This document shows, one piece after another, positions 34,494 to 34,708 of a stretch of 34,708 bases of DNA. A program made the translations under genes and the position numbers. The notes below the pieces were generated by a model, which was not told the origin of the DNA, did not search any database, and was given only the letters and a program-made list of their open reading frames with translations. The stretch is from Tannerellaceae bacterium (lineage in GTDB: Bacteria > Bacteroidota > Bacteroidia > Bacteroidales > Tannerellaceae): assembly GCA_031274415.1 (NCBI GenBank), contig JAISQD010000027.1:1-34708 (forward strand). The letters run 5' to 3'. Every line of letters starts with the position of its first letter. Position 1 is the stretch's first letter.

Positions 34494-34641
34494 ATTACTC
34501 CCGTCCAAAAAAAAATTGCTCCCGTCCTGTGTGAGAATCACTCCCGTCCTTTTAAAAATTACTCCCGACCATTTAAAAATTACTCCCGTCCTTTTAAAAA
34601 TCACTCCCGTCCTTTTAAAAATTACTCCCGTCTGTTTTTGA
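34494..34641. repeat. Seven tandem 21-bp repeats
   Basis: Units start at 34494, 34515, 34537, 34558, 34579, 34600 and 34621, so all spacings are 21 except one of 22. Each holds the core ACTCCCGTCC (variants GCTCCCGTCC and ACTCCCGACC) flanked by an AT-rich linker TTTTAAAAAT. The cores are too close together to be CRISPR repeats with spacers. The rest of 34390-34708 shows no gene or other structure. Confidence 0.93.
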
Positions 34642-34708
34642 CTGTTTTGTGTGTGACTTGTTTATGAAAGTTCTCTGAAAATAATAGTTGCCCAATGGTG
34701 AATTTGTG

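Noticed and set aside
34494..34641. CRISPR array
   Set aside because: The units are nearly identical over the whole 21-bp period, leaving no unique spacers, and there are no cas genes.
34419..34674. Repeat peptide encoded by the 21-bp array
   Set aside because: A frame stays open through the repeats, but it has no ATG or GTG start after its upstream stop and no ribosome-binding context.

Overview
The window looks like a chromosomal segment of a Bacteroidales bacterium (phylum Bacteroidota), plausibly from the Tannerellaceae/Porphyromonadaceae side of the order. The reasons are a SusC/SusD outer-membrane pair, a secreted protein ending in a type IX secretion (T9SS) sorting domain, the seven-gene V-type ATPase cluster containing a DUF2764 gene, a long HU-family protein with a C-terminal extension, and Bacteroidota-style -7 promoter boxes (TAnnTTTG) in front of most transcription units. 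No tRNA, rRNA, CRISPR array, integrase or transposase was seen, so genus is not claimed.

Layout. 1-336 is non-coding, with a G-rich block, an orphan promoter-like box and heptamer tandem repeats. 337-1116 (minus) is a Tat-signal NIPSNAP protein. 1259-4930 is a tight unit of uvrA, a 72-residue unknown protein and a YigZ/IMPACT protein. 5068-12558 is a V-type ATPase operon (E, DUF2764, A, B, D, I, K). Its rotor subunit carries the full Na+-binding residue pattern of Enterococcus NtpK at identical spacing, so Na+ pumping is inferred. A heptamer inverted repeat and a rho-independent terminator follow. 12742-14842 holds two related secreted proteins, convergent with a minus-strand HU-family gene (14857-15468). 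The leader of that HU gene contains seven tandem 11-bp units that fold into a perfect 32-bp inverted repeat.

From about 15.65 to 24.5 kb the sequence turns visibly AT-rich: one sampled 60-base line at 16021 has 18 G+C, while one at 7201 in the V-ATPase has 41. This stretch carries a six-gene co-directional operon whose genes overlap by 4 bases or lie 2-3 bases apart. The genes encode a NurA-like nuclease, a HerA-like HAS-barrel ATPase with an atypical P-loop, an AAA ATPase resembling the DUF3696 group, an unrecognised 272-residue protein, an Hsp90/GHKL-type ATPase and a radical SAM protein. This is the strongest candidate in the window for an undescribed system. It resembles an anti-mobile-element island built on archaeal-type end-resection machinery plus a radical-SAM enzyme. 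No recombinase accompanies it, but the same 11-bp sequence sits at both edges.

24583-34335 returns to the host-like composition. It is one nutrient-uptake operon: a SusC-like TonB-dependent transporter, a SusD-like lipoprotein, an HExxHxxH metallopeptidase lipoprotein, a DUF4302 lipoprotein and a T9SS-exported protein, ended by a strong terminator. The window closes with seven tandem 21-bp repeats (34494-34641) in non-coding DNA.
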